From the NCBI GenBank assembly GCA_019750465.1, contig JAIEOP010000355.1, forward strand, positions 1-40,649: 40,649 nt of DNA, read 5' to 3'. The notes under the pieces were generated by a model. That model did no database searches and had not been told where the DNA came from. It saw nothing but the letters and a program-made list of their open reading frames with translations. Made by a program: the position numbers and the translations under genes. Each line of letters begins with the position of its first letter. The first letter of the stretch is position 1. Below are positions 1 through 7,855 of this stretch, piece after piece. Origin of the DNA: Acetobacteraceae bacterium (lineage in GTDB: Bacteria > Pseudomonadota > Alphaproteobacteria > Acetobacterales > Acetobacteraceae).

Positions 1-334
1 CCGCCGCGATCACGTCGTCGCCGGCAAGGCCGCGCAGGTCGTCGGCCGCGCCGCTGCCGGTGATGTTGTCGCCGAAGACGGACGCGACGACGCCCTCGAT
101 GCCGATCAGCGAGGAGAGGGAATTCGCCTCCTGGCCGGTGACGAGGTTCACCGAGACGCTGGTGGCGCGGCCGCTGAAATCCGCCGTATCGAAGCCGGTA
201 TCACCGTCGAGCGTGTCCCTGCCGGAATTGCTGATGAGCAGGTCATTGGCGGCGAGGCCGAAAAATCCATCATCCGTCCCCGGGGACGCGGCATCGGTCA
301 GCGTGTCATCGCCCGCGGTGCCAATGAAGATCAT
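1..334 (-). CDS. RTX calcium-binding protein, N-terminal part (cut by window edge)
   Basis: Reading leftward from an ATG at 334 gives about 111 residues that run off the window start, so the gene is incomplete here. The protein begins MIFIGTAGDDTL and carries glycine/aspartate nonapeptide-like pieces (GTAGDDTLTD, NSGRDTLDGDTGFDTADF, LRGLAGDDVIAA), with a beta-rich linker of the VSVNLVTG type that commonly separates RTX blocks. RTX repeats bind calcium outside the cell and such proteins normally leave by type I secretion. The start is supported by a good ribosome-binding site (GGAGGAAG about 5 bases upstream). No N-terminal signal peptide is seen, as expected for type I substrates. It is divergent from the RTX gene at 838 and lies close to a type I secretion operon, its likely exporter. 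Whether it is an adhesin, S-layer-like protein or enzyme cannot be told from this part. Confidence 0.85.
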   Translation of the reverse strand, partial: MIFIGTAGDDTLTDAASPGTDDGFFGLAANDLLISNSGRDTLDGDTGFDTADFSGRATSVSVNLVTGQEANSLSSLIGIEGVVASVFGDNITGSGAADDLRGLAGDDVIAA

Positions 335-416
335 GCAAACTTCCTCCAGGCGGTCGGGCGACAGGAACAGCCGGAGAGCCGGCGAAGTCGCGGTCGATGT
401 CACGCTCTAATAATGC

Positions 417-462
417 GTTTACAGGCGGGGGAGAAGGCGCGGGTGGGTCGCATAATGTAAAC
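417..462. promoter_or_regulatory. Inverted repeat GTTTACA...TGTAAAC, possible operator
   Basis: GTTTACA at 417-423 is matched by its exact reverse complement TGTAAAC at 456-462, in an AT-richer island between divergent RTX genes. The centre-to-centre distance is 39 bases, close to four helical turns, which would suit a looping or paired-dimer regulator. This is only a spacing and symmetry argument; 7-base matches occur by chance. Confidence 0.25.
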
Positions 463-755
463 ACCCTCTTTGCAATTGCCCGCATCGCGCGCAAAAAGCT
501 CGGTGGCAGAATTGCAACACTGAGCGCAATCATTGCCCTGCCTCGCACGGGCAGCTCCGCTCACCGCGTGGCCAGTGGAAGCCGACCGGCCATCTGCACG
601 CGATGGTTGCAGAGATGGATTTCCTCTATCGCGTTGAGCGGGACCACAAATTCACGCCCGGCTGCCGCTTCGACAATAGCGGGTGACGCGTGCGATCCGG
701 CGATGGAGGTCTCTCCGAGCTGCTGTAATGACTTGTCACGACTCTCGGGCGGTCG

Positions 756-784
756 TTGACCCGCTGGAAAGCTTTGGTTAATCC
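756..784 (+). promoter_or_regulatory. Weak sigma70-like promoter candidate for the RTX gene
   Basis: TTGACC at 756-761 (five of six bases of the -35 consensus) is followed after 17 bases by TAATCC at 779-784, a poor -10 match. It lies about 55 bases upstream of the ATG at 838. No better candidate was seen before this gene. Confidence 0.25.
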
Positions 785-837
785 TTCAGGCGATCGCGGC
801 GCCCGGTGTGCCGCAACAACGGTTTGGGGTTCGGGCG

Positions 838-1674
838 ATGAGCGATTTCGCATCCGTTGTCGGCGGGACACCTGGCGACACGATCCCGATTGCCAGCGTG
901 GACCCCGACGGGGCCTTTGCCTATTTTTGGAACACCGGTACCGCCGACCTTGACCTGGGAGCGCAGGGCGACGCCTGGGACAGCCAGGGTTCCAACGCGA
1001 ACAACACCGTCGCCGGCGGCACCGGTGACGACACGATGGCGGCCGGCGCTGGCAGTGACCTGCTCACGGGCCAGGACGGCGATGACATCATCGATGCCGG
1101 GGCCGGCGACAACACTGTGGCCGGCGGTCAGGGCGCAGACACGTTGCTCACCGGGTCGGGCAATGATTTCGTCGACGGCGGCGTGGGTAACGACGTTGTC
1201 CAAGCCGGAGCCGGAAGCGACCAGATCTTCGGCGGTGACGGCGACGATAGCCTTGCCGGCGAGGCGGGGATGGACTCGCTCTATGGCGGCTCCGGCAACG
1301 ACACGCTGCTGGGTGGCGCCGACGATGACTACCTCTCCGGCGCCTCGGGCAATGACTTCCTCTCCGGCGACGGCGGCAACGACACCCTGTTCGGCGGCAG
1401 CGGCACGGACGTCTTCTTCTTCGACAGCAATTTCGGCAACGATGTGATCAAGGACATCGGTAGCGGCGACCAGATCTGGCTCACCTCGAACATCAACAAC
1501 TCCGGCATCACCTCGGCCTCGGACGTGACGAACTTCCTCGGCGGCGGCACCGATCCCGGTACCGGCCTGCCCTTCACGACCATCACCATCGGCTCCGACG
1601 TGATCCGCATCGACAACATGGATCAGTCCACCTTCGAGGCGAACATCTCCACCTGGGTGAAGATCCAGCCTTAA
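838..1674 (+). CDS. RTX repeat protein, likely type I secretion substrate
   Basis: A 278-residue acidic, cysteine-free protein. Residues about 57-200 are a nearly unbroken run of RTX nonapeptides of the GGxGxDxLx type (examples: GGTGDDTMA, GGDGDDSLA, GGSGNDTLL, GGDGGNDTL), which form calcium-filled beta rolls outside the cell. The last 75-80 residues (from FFFDSNFGNDVIKDI to STWVKIQP) resemble the C-terminal secretion region of serralysin-type exported proteins, with the DxIxDIxxGDxIxL pattern. There is no signal peptide. I chose the ATG at 838; an in-frame GTG at 808 would add 10 residues, and neither has a strong ribosome-binding site. The gene is followed by a stem-loop and then by glycosyltransferase and type I secretion genes on the same strand, so co-export is the natural reading. 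No catalytic domain is present, so a structural or surface role is more likely than an enzyme. Confidence 0.9.
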   Translation: MSDFASVVGGTPGDTIPIASVDPDGAFAYFWNTGTADLDLGAQGDAWDSQGSNANNTVAGGTGDDTMAAGAGSDLLTGQDGDDIIDAGAGDNTVAGGQGADTLLTGSGNDFVDGGVGNDVVQAGAGSDQIFGGDGDDSLAGEAGMDSLYGGSGNDTLLGGADDDYLSGASGNDFLSGDGGNDTLFGGSGTDVFFFDSNFGNDVIKDIGSGDQIWLTSNINNSGITSASDVTNFLGGGTDPGTGLPFTTITIGSDVIRIDNMDQSTFEANISTWVKIQP

Positions 1675-1691
1675 TCCTTTCATGGTAGCCA

Positions 1692-1709
1692 TTCCCGGGT
1701 AACCGGGAA
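1692..1709 (+). promoter_or_regulatory. Stem-loop downstream of RTX gene, overlapping the next gene's ribosome-binding site
   Basis: A perfect 7-bp stem (TTCCCGG at 1692-1698 with CCGGGAA at 1703-1709) closed by the loop GTAA, 17 bases after the RTX stop codon. The right arm runs into AAGGAG at 1708-1713, the only ribosome-binding-like sequence before the GT2 gene. It has no T-run, so it is not a textbook terminator. It could stabilise the RTX transcript end or restrict translation of the downstream gene. Confidence 0.5.
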
Positions 1710-1719
1710 GGAGCCTTGC

Positions 1720-3930
1720 CTGAACACCATCATCCATCGGCCGGCGGCGTCGCAAGATGCCGCCGTATTGCGTTCGGCGACACAGGTCGCTCTCTCGCCG
1801 GGCATCGTCCTGCTCGTCTTCCCGGCGGATACGCTCGGCCTCGATCTGCCCAGCGTCATCCTGCGGGCGGCCGAGGGCCCGGTGATGCCGCCGCTGTCGT
1901 GGCAGCGTCTGGCAACCGCCGCAGGGCCTTCCCTGCTGCTGATCGCCAGGTCCCAGCCCTGTCTTGCCTCGGGCGCCAACCTGGCGCTGTCCGATGGCCG
2001 CGGCGCGGCGCTTGAATTCCTGGTCGCCCCGCCGGTCGCGCTGGGACACATCGCGGAAGGGTTGGCGCCCGCCACGGCGCTCGGCCTGCTGCGCTTCATC
2101 GCATCCAAGGCCACCGGCATCCTGCGCCACAGCGAGGATGCCGGCCTGGCCGAATCCTGCCACGCCGCCGCCGAAGCCGTCATGGCGCCGGACCGCGCGG
2201 CTATTCCGGTCGCGCTCTGCGGGCCCGACATGGTGATGTGGGCGCTGCCTGACAGCGTTCCGGCCACCGGTGGCATCTACTACGCGCTGAGCCGGCGCCG
2301 GCTGCGACGCGTCACGGTGCACGGCAACACCGTCATCCTGCGGGACCGGCAGTTCGAGGACGGCTACCTGCTGATCCCCGACGCCGAGGGGCCGATCCAC
2401 CTTGCCCCCTCGGGAGGCCGCCTGCCATCGCTGGCCGAGCTGGGCCGGTCGGAGGATCGGCAGAGCCGCGCCTTCTATCGCAGCGGCCTTGCCGAGCTGG
2501 GTCGGCGCGCGCCGGGCGATCCGCACGCGCGGCGGCTGCTGCGGGACCTGCAGATGCTGGCGCCGACCGCCAAGCCGCACCGGCTGACCCAGCCGGGCCG
2601 TCCCTTCGGCGCGGCGCTCGAGCTCGGCCTCTGCGACCATGGCGGGGGCGCCTTCTTCCGCGGCTGGATCCGCGATCCGCTGGGCCTGGTCTGCGGCCTG
2701 ACCCTGCGCTCCGACTATGGCGAGTTGCAGCTTGACCCAACACGTCTCGGGCGGTTCAGCCGCCCCGACCTGGCGGAGACCTTCGCCGGATCGCCTTTCG
2801 GCGGCCTCGGCCCCAAGGCCGGATTTGTCCTCCACCTGCCGGAGGTGGCGCTGCGCCCCGTGGCACAATGGAGCCTGCGGCTGGAGCTGACCACGGGCGA
2901 CTCGGCGATGCTGGTGGCGCCGCCGGCCATCCTGCATCCGCAAGGCGCGCGGGATGCCGTGCTCAGCGCCGTGCCGGCCGCGGAGATCACGCCGGCGCTG
3001 ATGGAGCACTGCATCGCCCCGGCCGTGCCGCCGCTGCACGCCGCCGTGCTGGCACAGCGCCTGCCGCCCGATATGCTGCCGCTCGGCACGCCGCTGCGCA
3101 ATCCGGCCGTTTCCATCGTCGTGCCGCTCTACCGCAACATGCGCTTCCTCAAGCACCAGTATGCTGCCCTTGCTCGGGACCCCGCCGCACGGGCCGTCGC
3201 GGAACTGATCTACGTACTCGATTCGCCCGAGCAGCGCGCCGAGGTGGAGCATCAGCTGCGCGGCTTGCACGCGGTCCACGGCATGCCGGCGATCCTCATC
3301 GTGCAGAGTGGCAATTTCGGCTATGCCAGCGCCTGCAACAGCGGTGCCGAGGCGGCGCGCAGCGGCATCCTGCTCATGCTGAACTCGGACGTGATCCCGG
3401 CCGGGCGCGGCTGGCTGCAGCCGCTGCTGGAGGCACTGGCCGCCGATCCGGGCCTCGCCGCGGTGGGACCGAAGCTGCTGTTCGAGGACGGGTCGCTGCA
3501 GCATGCGGGCCTCTATTTTGAACGGGGCCCGTTCGGGGAATGGTACAACAATCATTACTACAAGGGTTACCCCAGGTACTACCCGGCCGCGCAGCGCGCC
3601 TGCCGCGTGCCCGGCGTGACCGGTGCGGCGCTCTGCGTGCGGCAGGAGGCCTATGCCGCGGTGGGCGGTTTCACCACCGATTACGTCATCGGCGACTATG
3701 AGGATTCCGACCTCTGCCTGAAGCTGCGCGCCGCGGGCGGCGAGATCGCCTATGTTCCCGGTGCCGAGCTCTATCACTTCGAGCGGCAGTCGATCCGCGC
3801 CCATGATGGCTACACGCGCAGCCTGGCCGCTGCCTACAACCGCCAGACCCACCACAAGCGCTGGTCCTCGACCATCGAGGCGCTGATGGCAACCATGGGC
3901 AACCAACCCACCTTGAGCCGCCAGGACTAG
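1720..3930 (+). CDS. GT2-family glycosyltransferase with N-terminal accessory domains
   Basis: A membrane-free protein of about 736 residues. The C-terminal part (from about residue 460) is a GT-A fold glycosyltransferase of family 2: it starts AVSIVVPLYRN, has NSD at about 555-557 in the place of the DXD nucleotide-sugar/metal motif, then GVTGAALCVRQEAY and the acidic pair in YEDSDLCLK (about 661-662). Residues about 290-390 form a domain with the pattern FRGWIRD...RPDLAET that recurs in the membrane protein at 5328. The first 290 residues are not recognised. The frame is open from 1681 without ATG. CTG at 1720 lies 6 bases after AAGGAG and is my choice; a TTG at 1768 is the nearest conventional start but has no ribosome-binding site. 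Donor and acceptor are unknown; the context suggests glycosylation of an exported product. Confidence 0.88.
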   Translation: MNTIIHRPAASQDAAVLRSATQVALSPGIVLLVFPADTLGLDLPSVILRAAEGPVMPPLSWQRLATAAGPSLLLIARSQPCLASGANLALSDGRGAALEFLVAPPVALGHIAEGLAPATALGLLRFIASKATGILRHSEDAGLAESCHAAAEAVMAPDRAAIPVALCGPDMVMWALPDSVPATGGIYYALSRRRLRRVTVHGNTVILRDRQFEDGYLLIPDAEGPIHLAPSGGRLPSLAELGRSEDRQSRAFYRSGLAELGRRAPGDPHARRLLRDLQMLAPTAKPHRLTQPGRPFGAALELGLCDHGGGAFFRGWIRDPLGLVCGLTLRSDYGELQLDPTRLGRFSRPDLAETFAGSPFGGLGPKAGFVLHLPEVALRPVAQWSLRLELTTGDSAMLVAPPAILHPQGARDAVLSAVPAAEITPALMEHCIAPAVPPLHAAVLAQRLPPDMLPLGTPLRNPAVSIVVPLYRNMRFLKHQYAALARDPAARAVAELIYVLDSPEQRAEVEHQLRGLHAVHGMPAILIVQSGNFGYASACNSGAEAARSGILLMLNSDVIPAGRGWLQPLLEALAADPGLAAVGPKLLFEDGSLQHAGLYFERGPFGEWYNNHYYKGYPRYYPAAQRACRVPGVTGAALCVRQEAYAAVGGFTTDYVIGDYEDSDLCLKLRAAGGEIAYVPGAELYHFERQSIRAHDGYTRSLAAAYNRQTHHKRWSSTIEALMATMGNQPTLSRQD

Positions 3931-3934
3931 GCCA

Positions 3935-5182
3935 ATGCGGCTGCTGATGCTGTGCCACAACCATCCGGACCTCCAGGCCGGCGGCACCGAGGTGGTCGCC
4001 CGCACCCTGTTCCGCGAGCTGCGCGACCGCCATGGGGTGGAGGGGCTGTTCCTCGCCGCGGTCACCGGCGCCCACCGCGAGCGGCGCCCCGGCACGCTGC
4101 TGCAGGGCATCGGCAATGCCGCCGACGAGATGCTGGTCTGGCTGGGCCATTTCGATCGGTTCTTCCTCTCGCAGCCCGACACCTACGGGCTGGCCACCCT
4201 GGCCGGACTGGTCGAGGACCTCGACCCGGACGTGATCCACGTGCACCATCCCTTGCTGTTCGGGGTGGAGACGCTCGATCTCCTGCGTCGGGTGGCGCCA
4301 CGCGCCCGCCTGGTCTTCACCGCCCACGACTTCTTCCCGATCTGCCCGCAGGAAGGCCAGCTGCTCACGACGGAGGGGCGGCTCTGCTCCGGTCCAAGCC
4401 TCGACGCCTGCCAGCGCTGCTTCCCGAATCGCCCGGGCTCGGACTTCGTGCTGCGCGAACTGCAACTGCGCGATGCGTTCCGCGGCGTCGATCTCATGCT
4501 GGCCCCCAGCGCCTTCGCCCGCGACCGGTACGTCGCCGCCGGCTGGCCAGCCGAGCGCTTTGCCCTGGTGCCCAACGGCATCGCCGAGGCAGTGCCGGCG
4601 CCGCACCGCGAAATGCGGCATGGCCGGCGCGACCGCTTCGGCTTCTTCGGCCACATCAACCGCTTCAAGGGCAGCCTGGTGCTGCTGGCGGCCTCGCGCC
4701 GGCTGAGCGAGGCTGGCGTCGAGCACCAGGTGGCGCTGAACGGGGGCACCGCCTACCAGTCCGACGCCTTCCTGGAGGAATTCCGCGGTGCCCTCGGCGC
4801 GGCGCCGGCGGCGCGGCACCAGGGCCCCTATGCCTCCGGCCAGCTCGCCGGGCTGATGGCACAGATCGACTGGGCGGTCGTGCCCTCCATCTGGTGGGAG
4901 AACGCGCCGCTCGTCGTGCTGGAAGCCTTCCGGCACCAGCGCCCCGTCATCTGCGGCGGCGTGGGCGGCATGGCGGAGCTGGTGCGGGACGGCGTCGACG
5001 GGCTGCATGCGCCGGTGAACGACCCGCTCGGCTTGGCGCGGGAAATGCGCCGGGCCGTCGAGACCGAAGGGTTGTGGGACACGCTGGTCGCCGGCATCCG
5101 CCCGCCCCTCTCGGTGCCCGATGTGGCGCGGCTGCACCTGCAGCACTACACGGGCGCCCTGACGCCGGCCGCCGCCGCATAG
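3935..5182 (+). CDS. GT4-family glycosyltransferase
   Basis: A 415-residue GT-B fold glycosyltransferase. The N-terminus MLCHNHPDLQAGGTEVVART matches the glycine-rich acceptor-side loop of GT4 enzymes, followed by DPDVIHVHHPLLFG and VFTAHDFFPICP. The C-terminal nucleotide-sugar half includes RFGFFGHINRFKG, then PSIWWENAPLVVLEAF from about residue 317 and PVICGGVGGMAELV. This is the E-x7-E region, here with E in WEN and E in LEAF. A cysteine-containing insert (CSGPSLDACQRCF, about 152-164) is typical of some bacterial GT4 proteins that handle surface glycans. It begins 4 bases after the GT2 stop, so the two are almost certainly cotranscribed and may act in sequence on one glycan. The sugar and acceptor cannot be inferred. 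Its stop codon lies within a 14-bp tandem duplication. Confidence 0.9.
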   Translation: MRLLMLCHNHPDLQAGGTEVVARTLFRELRDRHGVEGLFLAAVTGAHRERRPGTLLQGIGNAADEMLVWLGHFDRFFLSQPDTYGLATLAGLVEDLDPDVIHVHHPLLFGVETLDLLRRVAPRARLVFTAHDFFPICPQEGQLLTTEGRLCSGPSLDACQRCFPNRPGSDFVLRELQLRDAFRGVDLMLAPSAFARDRYVAAGWPAERFALVPNGIAEAVPAPHREMRHGRRDRFGFFGHINRFKGSLVLLAASRRLSEAGVEHQVALNGGTAYQSDAFLEEFRGALGAAPAARHQGPYASGQLAGLMAQIDWAVVPSIWWENAPLVVLEAFRHQRPVICGGVGGMAELVRDGVDGLHAPVNDPLGLAREMRRAVETEGLWDTLVAGIRPPLSVPDVARLHLQHYTGALTPAAAA

Positions 5183-5201
5183 GGGTGGCCGCATAGGGGT
5201 G
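5174..5201 (+). repeat. 14-bp tandem duplication across a stop codon
   Basis: GCCGCATAGGGGTG occurs twice head to tail (5174-5187 and 5188-5201). The first copy contains the last codons and the TAG of the GT4 gene. It looks like a recent slippage event. Confidence 0.85.
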
Positions 5202-5327
5202 AAGGCGTTCATCGGGCTTCAGGAAAGCCGACCCAGTATCCTGTGCGGGCGTGCAAAGCATGACGTCAGCACGGTTCCACGTGGGTCGCCTTTGCCCTAG
5301 ATTGCGCTGCCTGAGGGGAAGTGAAGG

Positions 5328-6074
5328 ATGAAGCTGAAGCCGGTCCCCTCCGCGCGGCGCGCCGCGCGGGACCTGCCCGCCAGCGATGACGCGCCCACCA
5401 CCGAACCGCCGGCGACCTCCGATGTCCGCGGCGTGATCGACAACGCGACCTCGGATCGGCTCTATGGCTGGGCCTGGGATGCGAACCATCCCGGCGCGCG
5501 GCTGAGGGTCGAGCTGCGCCTGGCGGGCGAGGTCGTGGCGAACACCATCGCCGATTTCGTGCGGCCCGACCTCGCCCGGACCGGTGTCGGCGATGGCTGC
5601 CATGCCTTCGAATTCCCCCTGGTGCCGGCCTGGATCGAGCGGCGGGCGGAGCTGACGGCGGTCGCCTTCGGCGCCGACGGCACCGAATTCCCGATCGCCA
5701 TGCGGTTGCGCCGGACCGAGGAGGGCGCACCCGCCGCGGCGGCGCAGATCGTCCGTGCGCTCGAGGCCATGCAGGGCGAGCAGGAGGGCATCCGGGCGGA
5801 GCTGGCGGCGCTGCGCGACCGCGCCAGCAGCCTGCCCGAGGCGGGTGCGGTCGCCGCGATGCGGCATTCCCAGGACGAACTGCATCGCAAGGTGGAGCAG
5901 CTGGAGCTGTGGCTCACCCGTCTCGACGGGCAGCTCGGCGATGCCGACCTGCGCGGCGATGCCTCCGGGTCGGGGCGGCTCGACATCTGGCAGTCGGTGC
6001 TGATCGCCGTGCTGGCCAGCGCCAGCAGTGCCGCGCTCGGGGTCGTGGTGGCGCGCCACTTCATGCTGTCCTGA
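5328..6074 (+). CDS. Tail-anchored membrane protein with a glycosyltransferase-associated GW domain
   Basis: A 248-residue protein without a named family that I can give. Residues about 33-125 form a beta-rich domain (RGVIDNATSDRLYGWAWD...VRPDLARTGVGDGCHAF) of a type often found beside glycosyltransferase domains in alphaproteobacteria. The GT2 protein two genes upstream has the same landmarks (GW-x-x-D, RPDLA). Residues about 138-200 are charged and heptad-like (QGEQEGIRAELAALRDRA, QDELHRKVEQLELWL), suggesting a coiled coil. Residues about 221-243 are a single transmembrane helix near the end, leaving only HFMLS beyond it. No signal peptide is seen, so most of the protein should face the cytoplasm. 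The ribosome-binding site is GAGGGGAAGTGAAGG before ATG. It stops 2 bases before the first ABC transporter gene, pointing to a role with the export machine, perhaps as a scaffold for glycosylation at the exporter. Confidence 0.8.
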   Translation: MKLKPVPSARRAARDLPASDDAPTTEPPATSDVRGVIDNATSDRLYGWAWDANHPGARLRVELRLAGEVVANTIADFVRPDLARTGVGDGCHAFEFPLVPAWIERRAELTAVAFGADGTEFPIAMRLRRTEEGAPAAAAQIVRALEAMQGEQEGIRAELAALRDRASSLPEAGAVAAMRHSQDELHRKVEQLELWLTRLDGQLGDADLRGDASGSGRLDIWQSVLIAVLASASSAALGVVVARHFMLS

Positions 6075-6076
6075 CG

Positions 6077-7855
6077 ATGGCGCGCTCGGCCGCAACGCGA
6101 CAGGCAACGACCCGCGGCGAGCAGTCCCGCGCAGAGGTGATGCTCGAGGAGGCGATCGAGGACGTCCTTCGCGTCGTCGCCTCCTGGGTCTGGCTGGTCA
6201 TCGCGCTGGGCCTGCTCGGCACGATCTTCGCGCTGCTGTCGCTGCTCAACCGGATGTTCATCTTCGTCTTCGTGGCAACGACGCTGGATCCGGACTCGCT
6301 GGTTACCGCACTCGTCTTCATGCTGCTGATCAGCGTGCTGATGATCGCCTTCCGCGTGATGGAGAGGCAATCCATTGCGCAGGTCGCCAACTACATCGCG
6401 CGCCGGCTGGCGGTGCCGGCGGTCATGGCAACGGCGCAGCGGGCCGGCCGGCCGGAAACCCTCGCCACCGCGGTGATCCGGGACATCGAGACAATCCGCA
6501 TGGCGCTGACCGGTCCCGGCAGCGCAGCGGTGGTGCACGCGGTGGTCACGCCGCCGCTGCTGGCGCTCGCCTTCATCCTGCACTGGATGTTCGGCGTGCT
6601 GGCGATCTTCTACTGCGTCACCGCCGGGATCATGAGCGTCATGATCACGCGCGCCAAGAAGCGGGCCGCGGAGTCCGGGGGGAACGGGCGGGCGCGCGCC
6701 ACCGGCCTCGCCGCCGATGCCATGCGATCGGGCGAGGCGGTGCTGGCGATGGGGATGCTGCCGCGGCTGGCCGGCCAGTGGATCGAGGTGACCACGGCCG
6801 CGGCCGGCGAGGCCTGGATCGCGGAGCGGCGGGCCGCGCGGCTGCGTGTCGCGCTCGAGATCATCTTCGGCTCCTACCGGGGCTTCTTCGTCATCATCAG
6901 CGGCTATCTCGCGCTGAGCGGCGAGATCCTGACCAATGTGGCGATCGCCAGCATGTTCATCATGCTCCGGATCCCCGAACCCTTCATCACCATCGGCGAC
7001 AACGCGCAGGAAATCGCGGAAGGGATGTCGGCGTGGCGTCGCCTGAAGGCGCTGGTCAGCGGCAGCCCGATGCCGCCGGATGGCCTTGCCTTCCCCTGCC
7101 ATGCCGGCCGGCTGGTCGCCGAGAAGATCGGCTTCGGCTTCCGCGGCCCGATGCCGCCGCTGTTCCGGAACCTGGACCTGACCGTGGAGCCGGGCGAGAT
7201 CGTGGCGATCATCGGGCCCTCGGGCAGCGGGAAGTCGACCCTGCTCAGGCTGCTGATCGGCATGCTGCGCCCGAACCAGGGCGGCGTGTACCTCGATGGC
7301 TGCAACGTCGCGCAGTGGGACCGGCGCGAATTGGCGAAGCATCTCGGCTTCCTGCCGCAGGAGCCGCTGCTGTCCCGCGGAACCGCGGCGGAAGTGATCT
7401 CCCGCCTCGAGATCCCGGACATGACTCTGGTGCTCGATGCGGCCCGCCGCGCCGGCGCGCACGAGACCATCGTGAAGCTGGAGCTCGGCTACGCCACGCT
7501 CATCACCGGGCAGCACCAGCTCTCGATGGGCCAGCGCCACCGCATCGCGATCGCCCGGGCGCTCTATGGCAGGCCGAAGGTCGTGGTGATGGACGAGCTC
7601 GCCGGATCGCTCGATATGGCCGGCGAGGCCGAGATTGCGCGGCTGCTCGCCGTGCTGCGCGAGGAGGGGACGGCGGTGATCTTCACCACCCACCGGCCCG
7701 GCCTGCTGGCCATGGCCGACCGCGTGCTCGCGCTGCGCAACGGCGTGCTCGTCTCGGCCAATGCGGACGGCGCGCCGCCGCGCCTCGCCGGACGGCAGGC
7801 CAAGCTGCAGGGCCCGGCCCGGGCGGCTGCGCCCGGCGGGGCGGCCCGGCCATGA
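6077..7855 (+). CDS. Type I secretion ABC transporter subunit (PrtD/LapB-like), first of two
   Basis: A 592-residue ABC half-transporter. The N-terminal half has the type I membrane domain (hydrophobic segments near residues 35-60, 70-90, 150-200 and 260-300) and no C39 peptidase domain. The ATPase half is complete: Walker A GPSGSGKST at about 380-388, Q-loop LPQEP, signature LSMGQ at about 482-486, Walker B VVVMDE ending with D506-E507, and the switch histidine in TTHRP at about H539. The family exports unfolded RTX proteins through the inner membrane together with an HlyD-type adaptor and TolC. The ATG at 6077 follows the previous stop by 2 bases; the frame is open further upstream but that part overlaps the preceding gene. 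Its last codon overlaps the next ABC gene by ATGA. The C-terminal 40 residues are alanine/proline-rich and unremarkable. Confidence 0.92.
   Translation: MARSAATRQATTRGEQSRAEVMLEEAIEDVLRVVASWVWLVIALGLLGTIFALLSLLNRMFIFVFVATTLDPDSLVTALVFMLLISVLMIAFRVMERQSIAQVANYIARRLAVPAVMATAQRAGRPETLATAVIRDIETIRMALTGPGSAAVVHAVVTPPLLALAFILHWMFGVLAIFYCVTAGIMSVMITRAKKRAAESGGNGRARATGLAADAMRSGEAVLAMGMLPRLAGQWIEVTTAAAGEAWIAERRAARLRVALEIIFGSYRGFFVIISGYLALSGEILTNVAIASMFIMLRIPEPFITIGDNAQEIAEGMSAWRRLKALVSGSPMPPDGLAFPCHAGRLVAEKIGFGFRGPMPPLFRNLDLTVEPGEIVAIIGPSGSGKSTLLRLLIGMLRPNQGGVYLDGCNVAQWDRRELAKHLGFLPQEPLLSRGTAAEVISRLEIPDMTLVLDAARRAGAHETIVKLELGYATLITGQHQLSMGQRHRIAIARALYGRPKVVVMDELAGSLDMAGEAEIARLLAVLREEGTAVIFTTHRPGLLAMADRVLALRNGVLVSANADGAPPRLAGRQAKLQGPARAAAPGGAARP

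Larger units (their letters stand above)
335..837. other. Divergent intergenic region between two RTX genes
   Basis: About 500 bases with no gene I can support; the short open frames in it have no recognisable composition or ribosome-binding site. It contains an AT-richer patch at 405-490 that is out of character with its surroundings and probably holds the control region for both RTX genes. An inverted repeat and a weak promoter-like pair are listed separately. Confidence 0.6.

Noticed and set aside
1681-1716. TTG at 1716 as start of the GT2 gene
   Set aside because: It is well placed after AAGGAG but in the wrong frame for the glycosyltransferase; its frame yields only 99 unrelated codons.
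778-4182. 1134-codon open frame on the minus strand
   Set aside because: It lies opposite the RTX and glycosyltransferase genes and its translation is low-complexity arginine/histidine/glycine-rich sequence without any family pattern; a typical shadow in GC-rich DNA.
6028-7851. In-frame upstream extension of the second ABC gene giving a 1192-residue protein
   Set aside because: The extra part overlaps the first ABC gene in another frame and reads as arginine-rich nonsense; ATG 7852 overlaps the previous stop and begins the real protein.
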